From contig NZ_LT732548.1 of NCBI RefSeq assembly GCF_900155685.1, positions 1,818,696 through 1,882,695 on the forward strand: 64,000 nucleotides of DNA, given 5' to 3'. The stretch is from Paenibacillus bouchesdurhonensis (GTDB lineage: Bacteria > Bacillota > Bacilli > Paenibacillales > Paenibacillaceae). Below, one piece after another: positions 15,765 through 23,480 of the stretch. Below the pieces are notes generated by a model. The model was not told the origin of the DNA. It saw nothing but the letters and a program-made list of their open reading frames with translations, and did no database searches. The position numbers and the translations under genes were made by a program. Numbering within the stretch: position 1 is the first letter of the stretch; the number at the start of each line of letters is the position of its first letter.

Positions 15765-16882
15765 TGGCAGGATTGCCAGTATATTTGCAAGAACAGACGG
15801 AAGAACAGATTATGCAGCGGATGCTGAACCGGGTGCCTGACGATATTGATAAATCGGAGGGCTCTTTTATTTGGGATGCGCAGGCTCCGGTGGCATTTAT
15901 GCTGTCGGAGGCGGGGCTTTGGGCGAGGCAGGTGCTGGAATGGGGCTTTGCCAGTTCGTCTTACGGGCCATACCTGGATATGCGGGCGGGAGAGCATGGC
16001 GTTGTGCGGCGTGCGGCGACGGCGGCAACCGGACAGGTTCAGTTTACCGGGACGCCCAGAACGATGGTGCCTGCGGGAACGCTTGTAGCTACTCCGGCAG
16101 ACGAAATTACAGGAGAAGCTTCCATTGAATATGCGACGACGGCTGCTGTAACACTGGATGACAAAGGTGTGGCATTAGCGGACATTCGTGCCGTAGAGCC
16201 GGGCCGCAATGGGACGGTGCCTGCGGGTGTGATTACGGTGATGTCTGCTTCGGTGTACGGGATATCGGCAGTAACAAACCTCGAGGAGACCCGGGGCGGT
16301 ACGGATGTGGAGTCGGATGAATCATTGCTGGAGAGGTTTTTGAATCAGGTACGGAGCCAGGGGACGAGCGGCAATAAGGCTCAGTATATGAAGTGGGCCG
16401 GAGAGGTGCCGGGTGTTGGCGGCGTGCAGGTTCGTCCGTTATGGAACGGAGCGGGAACGGTCGGCATTTATTTGCTCGATACGGACAAACGCGCGGCTAA
16501 TGATGATATCGTCGCTGCTGCCCAGCAGTATATCGACCCGACCCAGGATGGGCAAGGAGAAGGCACGGCCCCGGCCGGTCCAATCGTGACGGTGATGGCG
16601 GCCGAGGAAGTGCCAATCAACATCAGCGTTAAGCTGACACTGGCGGACGGCGCTACTATAACCGAGGTGAGATCGTTGATCGACAAGGGAGTACGGGCTT
16701 ATTTGAAGCAGCTTGCCTTTGTTGATCCCCTCGTTCGAGTAACCCGGATTGCTTCGGTTTTGCTCGATATTCCCCCGATCATCGATTACACGATGCTAAC
16801 CGTGAATGGCAGCACGGATACGAACATCCAAATTCAGCCTGGTCAGGTCGCTGTGCTGGGGACGGTGGATGTGTATGAGTAA
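15764..16882 (+). CDS. xkdT: Baseplate J-like protein (XkdT-like)
   Basis: A 372-residue baseplate J/gp6-type wedge protein. It starts one base before the end of the preceding stop codon. Typical blocks are SEGSFIWDAQAPVAFMLSEA near the N-terminus, YGPYLDMRAGEHGVVRRAATAATG, ETRGGTDVESDESLLERFLNQVRSQGTSGNKAQYMKWAGEVPGVGGVQV and a C-terminal PGQVAVLGTVDV. Length is slightly above the usual 350. It joins the tail fibres to the central hub. Confidence 0.9.
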   Translation: MAGLPVYLQEQTEEQIMQRMLNRVPDDIDKSEGSFIWDAQAPVAFMLSEAGLWARQVLEWGFASSSYGPYLDMRAGEHGVVRRAATAATGQVQFTGTPRTMVPAGTLVATPADEITGEASIEYATTAAVTLDDKGVALADIRAVEPGRNGTVPAGVITVMSASVYGISAVTNLEETRGGTDVESDESLLERFLNQVRSQGTSGNKAQYMKWAGEVPGVGGVQVRPLWNGAGTVGIYLLDTDKRAANDDIVAAAQQYIDPTQDGQGEGTAPAGPIVTVMAAEEVPINISVKLTLADGATITEVRSLIDKGVRAYLKQLAFVDPLVRVTRIASVLLDIPPIIDYTMLTVNGSTDTNIQIQPGQVAVLGTVDVYE

Positions 16883-16997
16883 TGTAGTGATGGAACGTTC
16901 TTGGGATGACACAAGCAGGAGGCGACGATTGTTGTTGAGGATGGTGAGAGCCCATGAATTTTAATGCGATGATGAGTGCTGAAATGGGTGGTTGTCT

Positions 16998-17576
16998 ATG
17001 AGTACTCAGATGATGACGAGTCCGAAAGGGCGTGAGCTTTTTTCGTACCTGCCGGGGTATTATGAAACTTCCCGAGTGATGCAAGGGGACATGAACGCAA
17101 AGGGCATGGAACTGGATTTGCTGTATGAGACGCTGGATGAAACGTTGGAGCAGTTTTTCGTAAAGACGGCCACTTGGGGACTGGATCGCTGGGAGCAGGA
17201 GCTGGGGATTGAAACAGACTTGGCCAAGCCGCTAGAGCAGCGGCGAGCTGTGGTGGAATCGAAGCTGCGGGGTGCCGGGCAATTCACGGGCCGATTGGTC
17301 AAAAATGTAGCCGAAGCCTACGATGGCGGCGCGGTCGATGTATCTTTTCATTCGGATGAATGGAGTTTTACGGTGAAGTTTATTGATACAATCGGCGTTC
17401 CACCGAATCTGGACGATTTGAAAGCTGTCATCGAGGAGCTTAAGCCAGCTCATCTGGCGGTAGAATTTGAGTTTAGCTATTTGTTAATTCGAGACATTCA
17501 TGCCGTTATGACGCTAGGCGAATTGGAGCAGGTGCCGTTATCAAAATTTGCAGGAGGTGGTTCAGTTGGCAAGTAA
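16998..17576 (+). CDS. xkdU: Baseplate/tail protein, DUF2313 (XkdU-like)
   Basis: A 192-residue protein. I choose ATG 16998, 6 nt after GGGTGG, rather than TTG 16992. The N-terminal KGRELFSYLPGYYETSRVMQGDMNAKGMELDLLYE and WGLDRWEQELGIETD blocks are typical of XkdU. It is gpI-like, linking baseplate J to the fibre. The 115 bp before it hold two tiny coupled ORFs (16875-16964 and 16954-17001) that are probably only translational leaders. The 3' end overlaps the fibre gene start. Confidence 0.82.
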   Translation: MSTQMMTSPKGRELFSYLPGYYETSRVMQGDMNAKGMELDLLYETLDETLEQFFVKTATWGLDRWEQELGIETDLAKPLEQRRAVVESKLRGAGQFTGRLVKNVAEAYDGGAVDVSFHSDEWSFTVKFIDTIGVPPNLDDLKAVIEELKPAHLAVEFEFSYLLIRDIHAVMTLGELEQVPLSKFAGGGSVGK

Positions 17577-18606
17577 CACAGAACATTTGAATTTGCTGAA
17601 GAAGGATCCGGTAGCGGATGGGAATGAGTATTTTGATATTGAGACGATGCTTAATGACAATTGGGATAAGATTGACGAGGCGATGGGGGATATATCTTCT
17701 ATTCCTACGAAGGCTAAGGATGCGGCAGGCGCGATCACGGAGCTTTTTCAATCTGGCGTTGACGGAAAAAACCGCTTGGAAGCCGCAGTCATCGCCAAGG
17801 AAGGCACGGTTTCCAAGCAAGGAACGGTTGCAACCTTTGCTGAACTGGACACGGGTATACGCAGCATACCTGTGGGTGTTGATACAAGCGATGGAACTGC
17901 TGTAGCCGGGGACATTATAAGTGGAAAAACCGCTTATGTGAAAGGTGTAAAAGTGACTGGTAATATCCCCGATAGAGGTGCAGGGGGAATTGTTACTCCT
18001 AGCACTGTGGATCAGACAAAAGCAGCCGGGCGATATACAAGCGCGATAACAATTAAAGGCGAACCTAATCTAGTGGCGGGTAATCTGCCGAAGGATAAGA
18101 GTTTTTTCGGGATAGTCGGCGCATTGGAGCGTATGACCACAGCGGAGAAACAGGCTATTGCTGCTGCGATAACAGGGAAGGGTGTGCCAGCTAGTGTCAA
18201 TGATTCGAATACACTACTAGCCAATAAAATAAGCCAGATTAGTCTTTTTAATCGTCTTTCAGGTGAAATCTCCGTTACGGGTAAGGGATTGGATGCCATT
18301 CACATGATAAACAACATAGGTTTTAGGCCGATGTTAATTATTTTCACTTTTAGATTTTATCGCCCTACGACAGCAGGTAATGGTTTGGAAATCAATTTTG
18401 CACAAATTCCTATTATCAGACAAGTACCCGGAAATAACGGAGGTGGCAGTATTAATGCTAAGATAACAGCGTTTGGCGGGGGTACTGACACTGTGAGGGG
18501 GGCGATTCTGGCACAATTTCAGGAAAACTCTATAAGTTTCCATGTAGATTTTACGAGCGATATTCCAACGCCGCAGACATTCAGATACGAAATAATAGGG
18601 GGGTAG
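17566..18606 (+). CDS. Tail fibre / receptor-binding protein
   Basis: A 346-residue putative tail fibre that should determine target specificity. TTG 17566 lies after the strong site AGGAGGTGG (17552-17560), which rules out the in-frame TTG at 17548. Residues 1-40 (LNLLKKDPVADGNEYFDIETMLNDNWDKID) are the conserved fibre anchor of Bacillota tails. Residues about 85-190 contain repeats of the type SGKTAYVKGVKVTGNIPDRG. The last 120 residues (from about LSGEISVTGKG) are a beta-rich tip, and the DNA there turns visibly AT-rich, consistent with exchange of the receptor-binding part. Confidence 0.72.
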   Translation: MASNTEHLNLLKKDPVADGNEYFDIETMLNDNWDKIDEAMGDISSIPTKAKDAAGAITELFQSGVDGKNRLEAAVIAKEGTVSKQGTVATFAELDTGIRSIPVGVDTSDGTAVAGDIISGKTAYVKGVKVTGNIPDRGAGGIVTPSTVDQTKAAGRYTSAITIKGEPNLVAGNLPKDKSFFGIVGALERMTTAEKQAIAAAITGKGVPASVNDSNTLLANKISQISLFNRLSGEISVTGKGLDAIHMINNIGFRPMLIIFTFRFYRPTTAGNGLEINFAQIPIIRQVPGNNGGGSINAKITAFGGGTDTVRGAILAQFQENSISFHVDFTSDIPTPQTFRYEIIGG

Positions 18607-18798
18607 ATTGCGACACTATAGGTAATTCCACCCTCCAAAAAGAAGTTGGTAATACTTTGTAGCGCAAAACGATTTATAATGTGTAGAAGAAATGAAACGA
18701 ATTTATTAATCCAAAGATCGAGTGAAGCGATAGAATTTGCAAATACAAACGAAGCAATAATACAGTAAATTATTAAGTTTACAGGTAAGGGAGATTCA

Positions 18799-19029
18799 GT
18801 GAATTATAGTGCAGGTAATATAAAAGATGCTAAAGATGTCCTCGTAGTTAATTAAAGGCAGTTTATTTACAAGGATAGCAATAGTGACATCACGGTTTTA
18901 AATTGTGAATACTTGGCCAATGGATACGGAAAAATTACTAAACAGGAACAGCAGAACAGGGGACAAGAGCAGCGCCGAATAGGCGTTTTTATTTTGCCCT
19001 CGGAGCCGATCCGGGGGCTATTTTTATAG
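18799..19029 (+). pseudogene. Small tail-cluster ORF interrupted by a stop codon
   Basis: GTG 18799 follows AAGGGAG (18787-18793) with 5-nt spacing and opens MNYSAGNIKDAKDVLVVN, then TAA at 18853. The same frame stays open for another 57 codons (RQFIYKDSNSDITVLNCEYL...) to TAG at 19027, and this part also looks protein-like. The simplest reading is a small gene with one nonsense mutation. An 18-residue peptide followed by unused sequence is the alternative. The far 3' end overlaps terminator hairpins, so the original stop may have been earlier. An XkdX relation is possible but unproven. Confidence 0.35.
18996..19026 (+). terminator. Probable terminator before lysis cassette
   Basis: GCCCTCGG (18996-19003) pairs with CCGGGGGC (19011-19018), including one G-U pair, followed by TATTTTTA. 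A smaller hairpin, CGCC/GGCG with a T-run, lies at 18973-18990. Together they may reduce read-through from structural to lysis genes. Confidence 0.55.
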
Positions 19030-19047
19030 TAGAAAGTAGGGGATGGA

Positions 19048-19326
19048 ATGGACATTGCAGCTATCGTGGGGCTTTTGGCAGTGATCAGCGGAGCTATACT
19101 AGGTTGGACTGGCCGTTCTCGTCAAGTTAGGAAGGAAGAACGGTCTGAAGGTGGAAGCGAAGGTGCGATGCGTCAAGACGTCGAGTACATCAAGCGCGGC
19201 GTCGATGATATTAGGGTGGACATGCGGATTCAAAGCCAGCGAGTGGACGGAATATCTGAGCGAGTGACACGAGTAGAGGAATCTACCAAGCAAGCGCACA
19301 AGCGGATCGACCGCTTGGAGGAATAA
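19048..19326 (+). CDS. Membrane-anchored coiled-coil lysis protein (XhlA-like)
   Basis: A 92-residue protein starting at ATG 19048 with GGGGATGG upstream. One transmembrane segment (IAAIVGLLAVISGAILGW) is followed by a charged linker and a coiled coil with heptad-like spacing (QRVDGISERVTRVEESTKQAHKRIDRLEE). This layout, combined with the holin and amidase directly after, fits an XhlA/haemolysin-type accessory of phage lysis, though the membrane segment is N-terminal here. The exact family is uncertain. Confidence 0.6.
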   Translation: MDIAAIVGLLAVISGAILGWTGRSRQVRKEERSEGGSEGAMRQDVEYIKRGVDDIRVDMRIQSQRVDGISERVTRVEESTKQAHKRIDRLEE

Positions 19327-19356
19327 ACTATATTAGACCGAGAAAGGAAGATTACG

Positions 19357-19641
19357 ATGGACTGGGACGTTATCTTTGAACTTATTCATCCGATATTGTT
19401 CGGGGTCGTGGCGGCGTGTTGGGTGATTGGCTATATTCTTAAAAAGACGCCAAAAGTGCCTGATTGGAGCATCATCTACATGGTTACCGCGGTTGCTATA
19501 TTATTAACGGTTTGGCTGCTCGGCTGGGGGCCGGAATCGCTCATTCAGGGCATTCTTACCGGAGCTTTTGCGGTATATGGCAATCAGTTCGTGAAGCAAG
19601 CGGTGAAAGGGGCGAATGATAATGACAACGATATGGATTGA
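19357..19641 (+). CDS. Phage holin family protein
   Basis: A 94-residue membrane protein with two or three hydrophobic helices (PILFGVVAACWVIGYIL; SIIYMVTAVAILLTVWLL; ILTGAFAVYGNQFVKQ) and a short acidic C-terminal tail. The ILKKTPKVPDWSI turn and the QGIL..GAFAVYGNQ block are typical of small phage holins in Bacillota. It should form membrane lesions that let the amidase reach the wall and free the tail particles. It overlaps the amidase gene by 20 bp. Confidence 0.82.
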   Translation: MDWDVIFELIHPILFGVVAACWVIGYILKKTPKVPDWSIIYMVTAVAILLTVWLLGWGPESLIQGILTGAFAVYGNQFVKQAVKGANDNDNDMD

Positions 19642-20338
19642 CGCAGGGCATGGAGGTAAAGATCCAGGGGCAGTTGCCAATGGATTGAAGGAAAAGGACA
19701 TCACTCACCGTATATCTCTTGCCATGAAGCGGCTTATAGAATCTCAGTACTCGGAAGTGAAGGTGCTGCTCTCACGCAGTGCAGATGGAGATATGACATT
19801 AAAAGAACGTACCAACAAAGCCAATCAAGCGGGGGCTAATATCCTCATTTCCGTTCACTGCAACGCCGGGGGCGGCGCTGGAGGATTCGAGTCTTACCGT
19901 TATACTTCGGCATCTGCGGCTTCGAAATCTCTACAAGATGTGCTGCATAACGCAATTATGACGGAGCTCAAGTCCTATAACGTTACTGACAGGGGCAAGA
20001 AGACCAAAAATCTGCATATGCTAAGAGAAAGTAAAATGCCCGCGGTTCTGACAGAAAATTTATTTATGGATGTAGCTAACGATGCAAATAAGCTAAAGCA
20101 GCAAGAGGTTATTGAAGCCATCGCCAAAGGGCATGTGAACGGTACTGCCCAATTTTTGAGCTTGAAGCCTAAGGGAGGCAAACAGCCAGACACGGTCGAT
20201 CCAGAAAAAACAAAGAACTGGAAAGAAAACGGCCGTGAATGGCTCATTGCAAATGCCGGGATTAGTCCAGAATGGAAGGCAACCGACTCGGTTGATGTCG
20301 GAACGCTCGGTACGATTCTTAGCAGGCTACACAAGTAA
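19622..20338 (+). CDS. N-acetylmuramoyl-L-alanine amidase (endolysin)
   Basis: A 238-residue Amidase_3 endolysin, cleaving the bond between muramic acid and the peptide stem. I choose ATG 19622, 9 nt after GAAAGGGG, over ATG 19616. Zinc-site motifs are visible: WIDAGHGGKDPGA, ISVHCNAGG and VLTENLFM (catalytic/metal Glu). Residues about 175-238 form a C-terminal extension (ENGREWLIANAGISPEWKATDSVDVGTLGTILSRLHK) resembling the small domain found at the end of many phage lysins. It closes the tail and lysis element. Confidence 0.9.
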   Translation: MTTIWIDAGHGGKDPGAVANGLKEKDITHRISLAMKRLIESQYSEVKVLLSRSADGDMTLKERTNKANQAGANILISVHCNAGGGAGGFESYRYTSASAASKSLQDVLHNAIMTELKSYNVTDRGKKTKNLHMLRESKMPAVLTENLFMDVANDANKLKQQEVIEAIAKGHVNGTAQFLSLKPKGGKQPDTVDPEKTKNWKENGREWLIANAGISPEWKATDSVDVGTLGTILSRLHK

Positions 20339-20787
20339 ATCCTATGGGGCCAGGAAGTTTACTCTGCGTAATTGCAGCTTGGCTGCTTACTTTGCCTATT
20401 TAGTTTACACGAACTGTATTCGTTACATTTAAAAACCACCGTTTATCGGTAAAAACACAAGCTTGCTGTATTTCATACAGATAGAAATGAGCTATGAGGG
20501 CTGAATGGGCAAAGTACCGTAATCTAGATGTAGGAAATACATGCAGTCCTCAAAAATATTCTTTGTGCCCTGATACAAAATGTAGAGAATACATCTAGCG
20601 GCTATCTTCCCCCAAACGAAGAGGGTGTCATCCTCCCGTAGGAAGCGGACATCCTCTCGCAAACGAACTACCTAATTGCGGGCAAACCGCAATGATCAGT
20701 CCCAACGATCAAGCCCCAATCTATAGAAGCAAGGGGAATGGCAACCTAATTTGCCCCTGACGAGGCGCCCCTGCCTGTTTTTCATGA
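20339..20787. other. Intergenic region with several inverted repeats
   Basis: About 450 bp without a supported gene on either strand. It contains three related 15-nt inverted repeats (20466-20594), a hairpin ATTGCGG/CCGCAAT (20675-20693) and a short repeated motif, CATCCTC, at 20631-20637 and 20650-20656. No intrinsic terminator with a T-run was found for the amidase gene. Confidence 0.6.
20466..20594. repeat. Three related 15-nt inverted repeats
   Basis: CTGTATTTCATACAG (20466-20480), ATGTAGGAAATACAT (20528-20542) and ATGTAGAGAATACAT (20580-20594) are each palindromic around a 3-5 nt centre and share the core TGTA...TACA. Starts are spaced 62 and 52 bp. They could be members of a dispersed intergenic repeat or binding sites. 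Confidence 0.6.
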
Positions 20788-20904
20788 TCAGTAGACGCTA
20801 AACAGAATATACACCACATATATGCATGCGAACAGTAGGCAGAATGCTATGATCCACAGAATTCCTTTTCCCTTGCCTCTATATTTTTCACCTAGCTTCC
20901 ACAT
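20788..20904 (-). CDS. Small single-pass membrane protein, 38 residues
   Basis: ATG (minus strand, 20904) is preceded by a perfect ribosome site, AAGGAGGAGG (20920-20911), 6 nt away. The product opens with a basic stretch, MWKLGEKYRGKGKG, followed by one transmembrane helix (ILWIIAFCLLFACIYVVYILF) and a two-residue tail. I do not recognise a family. The ribosome site and clean membrane topology make it a convincing small gene. Confidence 0.7.
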   Translation of the reverse strand: MWKLGEKYRGKGKGILWIIAFCLLFACIYVVYILFSVY

Positions 20905-20978
20905 GATGATCCTCCTCCTTAATCCACTTTGTTTAAACTTTTAACAGCGCATGTATTAGACTTTACTAGATCCCCTTG

Positions 20979-21191
20979 CTATTCACCTTCTATTACACTG
21001 CCACCCACAACTTTCATTAACGGCCAACTCGCCATCATCATTGCCGCAACCATACCGAACCATAACCCGCCACTACTAATACTTAACATTCCCGCGAGTA
21101 AACTAAACGAACCTAATTCGAAGAAAAGAGGGGGTTTAGGTGCCTTTTTCCACTTGCTAAGAGAACGTAGGTTCGTATATAATACAAACAA
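20979..21191 (-). CDS. Hypothetical small membrane protein
   Basis: A 70-codon minus-strand ORF upstream of the 38-residue membrane protein. Its C-terminal two-thirds read like a membrane protein with two short hydrophobic helices (FFELGSFSLLAGMLSI; LWFGMVAAMMMASWPLMKVV). The N-terminus is doubtful: TTG 21191 lies across the promoter of the plus-strand gene at 21217 and has no ribosome site. The true start may be internal, or the ORF may be chance. The plus-strand reading over the same bases is less protein-like. Confidence 0.35.
   Translation of the reverse strand: MFVLYTNLRSLSKWKKAPKPPLFFELGSFSLLAGMLSISSGGLWFGMVAAMMMASWPLMKVVGGSVIEGE
21154..21183 (+). promoter_or_regulatory. SigA-type promoter for 21217 gene pair
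   Basis: TTGCTA at 21154-21159 and TATAAT at 21178-21183 are separated by 18 bp. The start codon GTG follows 34 nt after the -10, with GGGAG between. Confidence 0.65.
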
Positions 21192-21216
21192 ATGTTCCTA
21201 TCGGGAGATGATTCTG

Positions 21217-21474
21217 GTGAAAAAATACATGAACCAAGTGGTCGAGATCATTTACATGGATCGCAGTGGGAAAATCACGCAACGTTCGATTCATATTCAT
21301 GCCATACGCAATGGGCTGCTGCGGGCAACATGCCTGCAGACAGAAGCTCCGAGAGCCTTTAGAATTGAGCAAATCCTCGCCACTCGCCCTGTAAAACAAA
21401 CTTCAAGGCAACCTGTAAATCAACCGATGAAACAGTCCTTACCTTTAAAAGGAGGAAAATACCATGCTTCCTGA
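21217..21474 (+). CDS. Small WYL-like protein
   Basis: An 85-residue protein. The start GTG 21217 is set by GGGAG (21203-21207) and by the promoter at 21154; the open frame upstream is antisense sequence. Residues 8-50 (VEIIYMDRSGKITQRSIHIHAIRNGLLRATC...RAFRIEQILA) follow the strand pattern of a minimal WYL/Sm-like domain seen in small Bacillota proteins. The last 30 residues are Gln/Pro/Lys-rich. It overlaps the next gene by 11 bp, so the two form an operon. Role unknown; WYL assignment is an inference. Confidence 0.65.
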   Translation: MKKYMNQVVEIIYMDRSGKITQRSIHIHAIRNGLLRATCLQTEAPRAFRIEQILATRPVKQTSRQPVNQPMKQSLPLKGGKYHAS

Positions 21475-21748
21475 TCTGGAACGCAAGCTGCTGCGAATTA
21501 TTTATAACTACGGGTCACAGCGGCGTAGAATGCCAACGATGAAGGAACTTGAACGTACAACGGGCAGATACGAACGAGATATTGCAGCAGCTTTGCAACA
21601 GCTGGAGGTTGAAGAATATCTTCTGTGGCCTGATAAATCCACGTTGTTCAGCCTTAAGCTGCTTCATGCTCCGCAGCCTGAAGGGAGAACCGTAGGCAAG
21701 GTACGGCAGGGGCAGCGCAGCGATATTGAGTATTGGACGAATTATTGA
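21464..21748 (+). CDS. Small winged-helix DNA-binding-like protein
   Basis: A 94-residue protein with a strong ribosome site (AAAGGAGG) inside the 3' end of the preceding gene. Residues 1-60 (LERKLLRIIYNYGSQRRRMPTMKELERTTGRYERDIAAALQQLEVEEYLLW) follow the LexA-like winged-helix pattern: helix, MPTMKEL turn, recognition helix with LQQLE, then a wing. The C-terminus is basic. It may act with the WYL-like partner. I know no named family for it. Confidence 0.6.
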   Translation: MLPDLERKLLRIIYNYGSQRRRMPTMKELERTTGRYERDIAAALQQLEVEEYLLWPDKSTLFSLKLLHAPQPEGRTVGKVRQGQRSDIEYWTNY

Positions 21749-22064
21749 AGGCGTTACATAGATATTTATGATGATGCAAAAAAATTTTTTTAAGAATGCC
21801 CTCAACATCTGGTCGATTACTTTGTACACAATTTTCAATTTCTAGAACAAGGATTGCTTGGCAGCATGCTGAGCAATCCTTGTTTCGTTATAGTACGCCT
21901 TCACTATATTAGGTAAATTAAACTTTGATAATCTATATTGACCTATGGAAAAATAAGGATTATAGTTAAATTACATATATAGGAATCTTCCTATTATATG
22001 GTCTTGAAGTTTTTTATTGGTGATCCTTAAGTTTTAAATATGGGCATAGGGGGTGATTGCTGCT
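21749..22064 (+). other. Intergenic region before RRNPP-type receptor
   Basis: About 315 bp, strongly AT-rich downstream of 21890. It contains the terminator at 21848 and presumably the promoter of the receptor gene in the stretch 21900-22040, where several TATA-rich hexamers occur but none with a clear -35 partner. No gene was found. Confidence 0.5.
21848..21887. terminator. Intrinsic terminator after 21464 gene
   Basis: CAAGGATTGC (21848-21857) pairs perfectly with GCAATCCTTG (21873-21882), and the loop contains the palindrome AGCATGCT. A short TTT follows on the plus strand, so termination may be moderate and possibly bidirectional. Confidence 0.65.
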
Positions 22065-23480
22065 TTGAATCCTACAACGACGATATGCGATAAACTGGAA
22101 GATTACATGGAGAGGGAGGCGATGACGCTTCATCTTTTTGCAGAGAAATCTGGAGTTAACGCAGGTACGTTAAGCGGCATTTTAAATGGCAATCGACCAA
22201 TCGCAATTGGGCAGTTAGACCGCATTACGCATGCGATGGGTTTCCCTGAAGGAAGTCTGTATGAACTGTTTGTAGATGAGTGCTTTATCTCGGCTGCTCC
22301 TCATTGGCGACGCTTGCGTCCGTTCTTGCTTCGTTGTGCCGAACTGAAGAAGCTTGATTGTATACGGGAGGTCTTATCCCGGTTGCTTGAAGATCTGAAG
22401 CAGGTTACGGGGATTTTTGAAACAGCTGAATTAATGTTTGAGCAGGAATGGTATGAAGCGGCTGTTGTAATGTATGAAAGTGTAATTGAAAGTGAAAGAT
22501 CGAACCATTCTGAGAGATTGGCGATCAGTTATTATAGACTATTTAAAATTGATAGCAGAGATGGATATAATAGTCTAGAATCTGCTATAAAGTTTATCCC
22601 ATATCGACATAGATTGCCAGTGTCCTACACACTTGATGGGCTTATTATGTTAACGGAATTGTACTTTGTTTATAAGAAATGGGAAGAAGTCGAGAATTAT
22701 GCAAATGAGATGATCGATCTAACTAGGGCTTTATATAAGAATCAACAATGGCAAGACTCTGACTTCACACCTGCACGGCCATTGGTTTATTACTACGGTA
22801 GAGGCTATTTGTACAAATCAGGTTCTTATGAATGTCGCAGAATGTTTGAAGAATCCAGAAGATGGATTGCAGAATATGCGGATCTCAGCTGGTTTGAAGG
22901 ACTGGATGAAGCAGGATTGCTGGAAGTTGAACGATATAAGATGTTTGCTGAAGCAAATCTACTCTCTGTAGATATTAAGGATGGGAAACGATCTAGAATA
23001 GCTGAATATGTACAATTTTTGGGAGATAATCCAAGTGAAATTTTAGAGGGATTAATCACTTTACTTGAATCAGCAAATCGTTATAAATTTTTTGTAGATG
23101 AGCACCTGGATAAATTTGCGGATGAAATTCAATACTATAGCCGTATTAATCGAGAAAACCGGGGGAAACTAGGCGAGCTCGAAGTTCAGTACAAAGAGCC
23201 ATTTCACACCTTTCGTTGCTCACTGTTTTTTCAAAAGTATGCTATTTATTGTTTTAGAAAAAGGCTATTGAAAGAAGGGGTTAGAAATACCCTACGCAGC
23301 TTCAAATATTCTATTAAAATAAATAGTAAGCCCAACATAGTTAACAGCATGGTATTGTTTGAATTTTATCGCAACTACACGACAAAGGAACAACGTAATG
23401 CTTATGTTAAATATTGTAGAGAGGTGTGGGACTATGAAGAAGAATTTAATGTGGATGACTACACTAATTCTTTACGTTAG
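22065..23480 (+). CDS. HTH-TPR peptide-sensing regulator (RRNPP/AimR-like)
   Basis: A 471-residue regulator. TTG 22065 is preferred because AGGGGGTGA (22048-22056) lies just upstream; GTG 22053 overlaps that site. Residues 1-65 are an Xre-type helix-turn-helix (LEDYMEREAMTLHLFAEKSGVNAGTLSGILNGNRPI). The remaining 400 residues are helical repeats rich in Tyr, Trp and Phe, with TPR-like spacing (ELMFEQEWYEAAVVMYESVI; ELYFVYKKWEEVENYANEMI). This architecture defines RRNPP quorum-sensing receptors, and length and style resemble AimR-like proteins reported in Paenibacillus. A short secreted-peptide gene overlaps its 3' end, the standard arrangement for a receptor-peptide pair. Confidence 0.75.
   Translation: MNPTTTICDKLEDYMEREAMTLHLFAEKSGVNAGTLSGILNGNRPIAIGQLDRITHAMGFPEGSLYELFVDECFISAAPHWRRLRPFLLRCAELKKLDCIREVLSRLLEDLKQVTGIFETAELMFEQEWYEAAVVMYESVIESERSNHSERLAISYYRLFKIDSRDGYNSLESAIKFIPYRHRLPVSYTLDGLIMLTELYFVYKKWEEVENYANEMIDLTRALYKNQQWQDSDFTPARPLVYYYGRGYLYKSGSYECRRMFEESRRWIAEYADLSWFEGLDEAGLLEVERYKMFAEANLLSVDIKDGKRSRIAEYVQFLGDNPSEILEGLITLLESANRYKFFVDEHLDKFADEIQYYSRINRENRGKLGELEVQYKEPFHTFRCSLFFQKYAIYCFRKRLLKEGVRNTLRSFKYSIKINSKPNIVNSMVLFEFYRNYTTKEQRNAYVKYCREVWDYEEEFNVDDYTNSLR

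Larger units (their letters stand above)
18607..19047 (+). other. AT-rich intergenic stretch between fibre and lysis genes
   Basis: This 441-bp stretch is noticeably more AT-rich than the tail genes. It holds the interrupted small ORF at 18799-19029 and two hairpins near its end (18973-18985 and 18996-19018). No other supported gene was found. This is where PBSX-like clusters usually carry fibre-assembly and XkdX-type small genes, so it may be a scar of fibre-module replacement. Confidence 0.5.

Noticed and set aside
16954-17001. 15-codon ORF overlapping the XkdU start as ATGA
   Set aside because: It may aid translational coupling, but the ribosome site is weak and the peptide is too short to support as a gene.
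20929-21216. Long plus-strand N-terminal extension of the 21217 gene
   Set aside because: It precedes the promoter and ribosome site, is Pro/Asn-rich and runs antisense to a possible minus-strand membrane protein.
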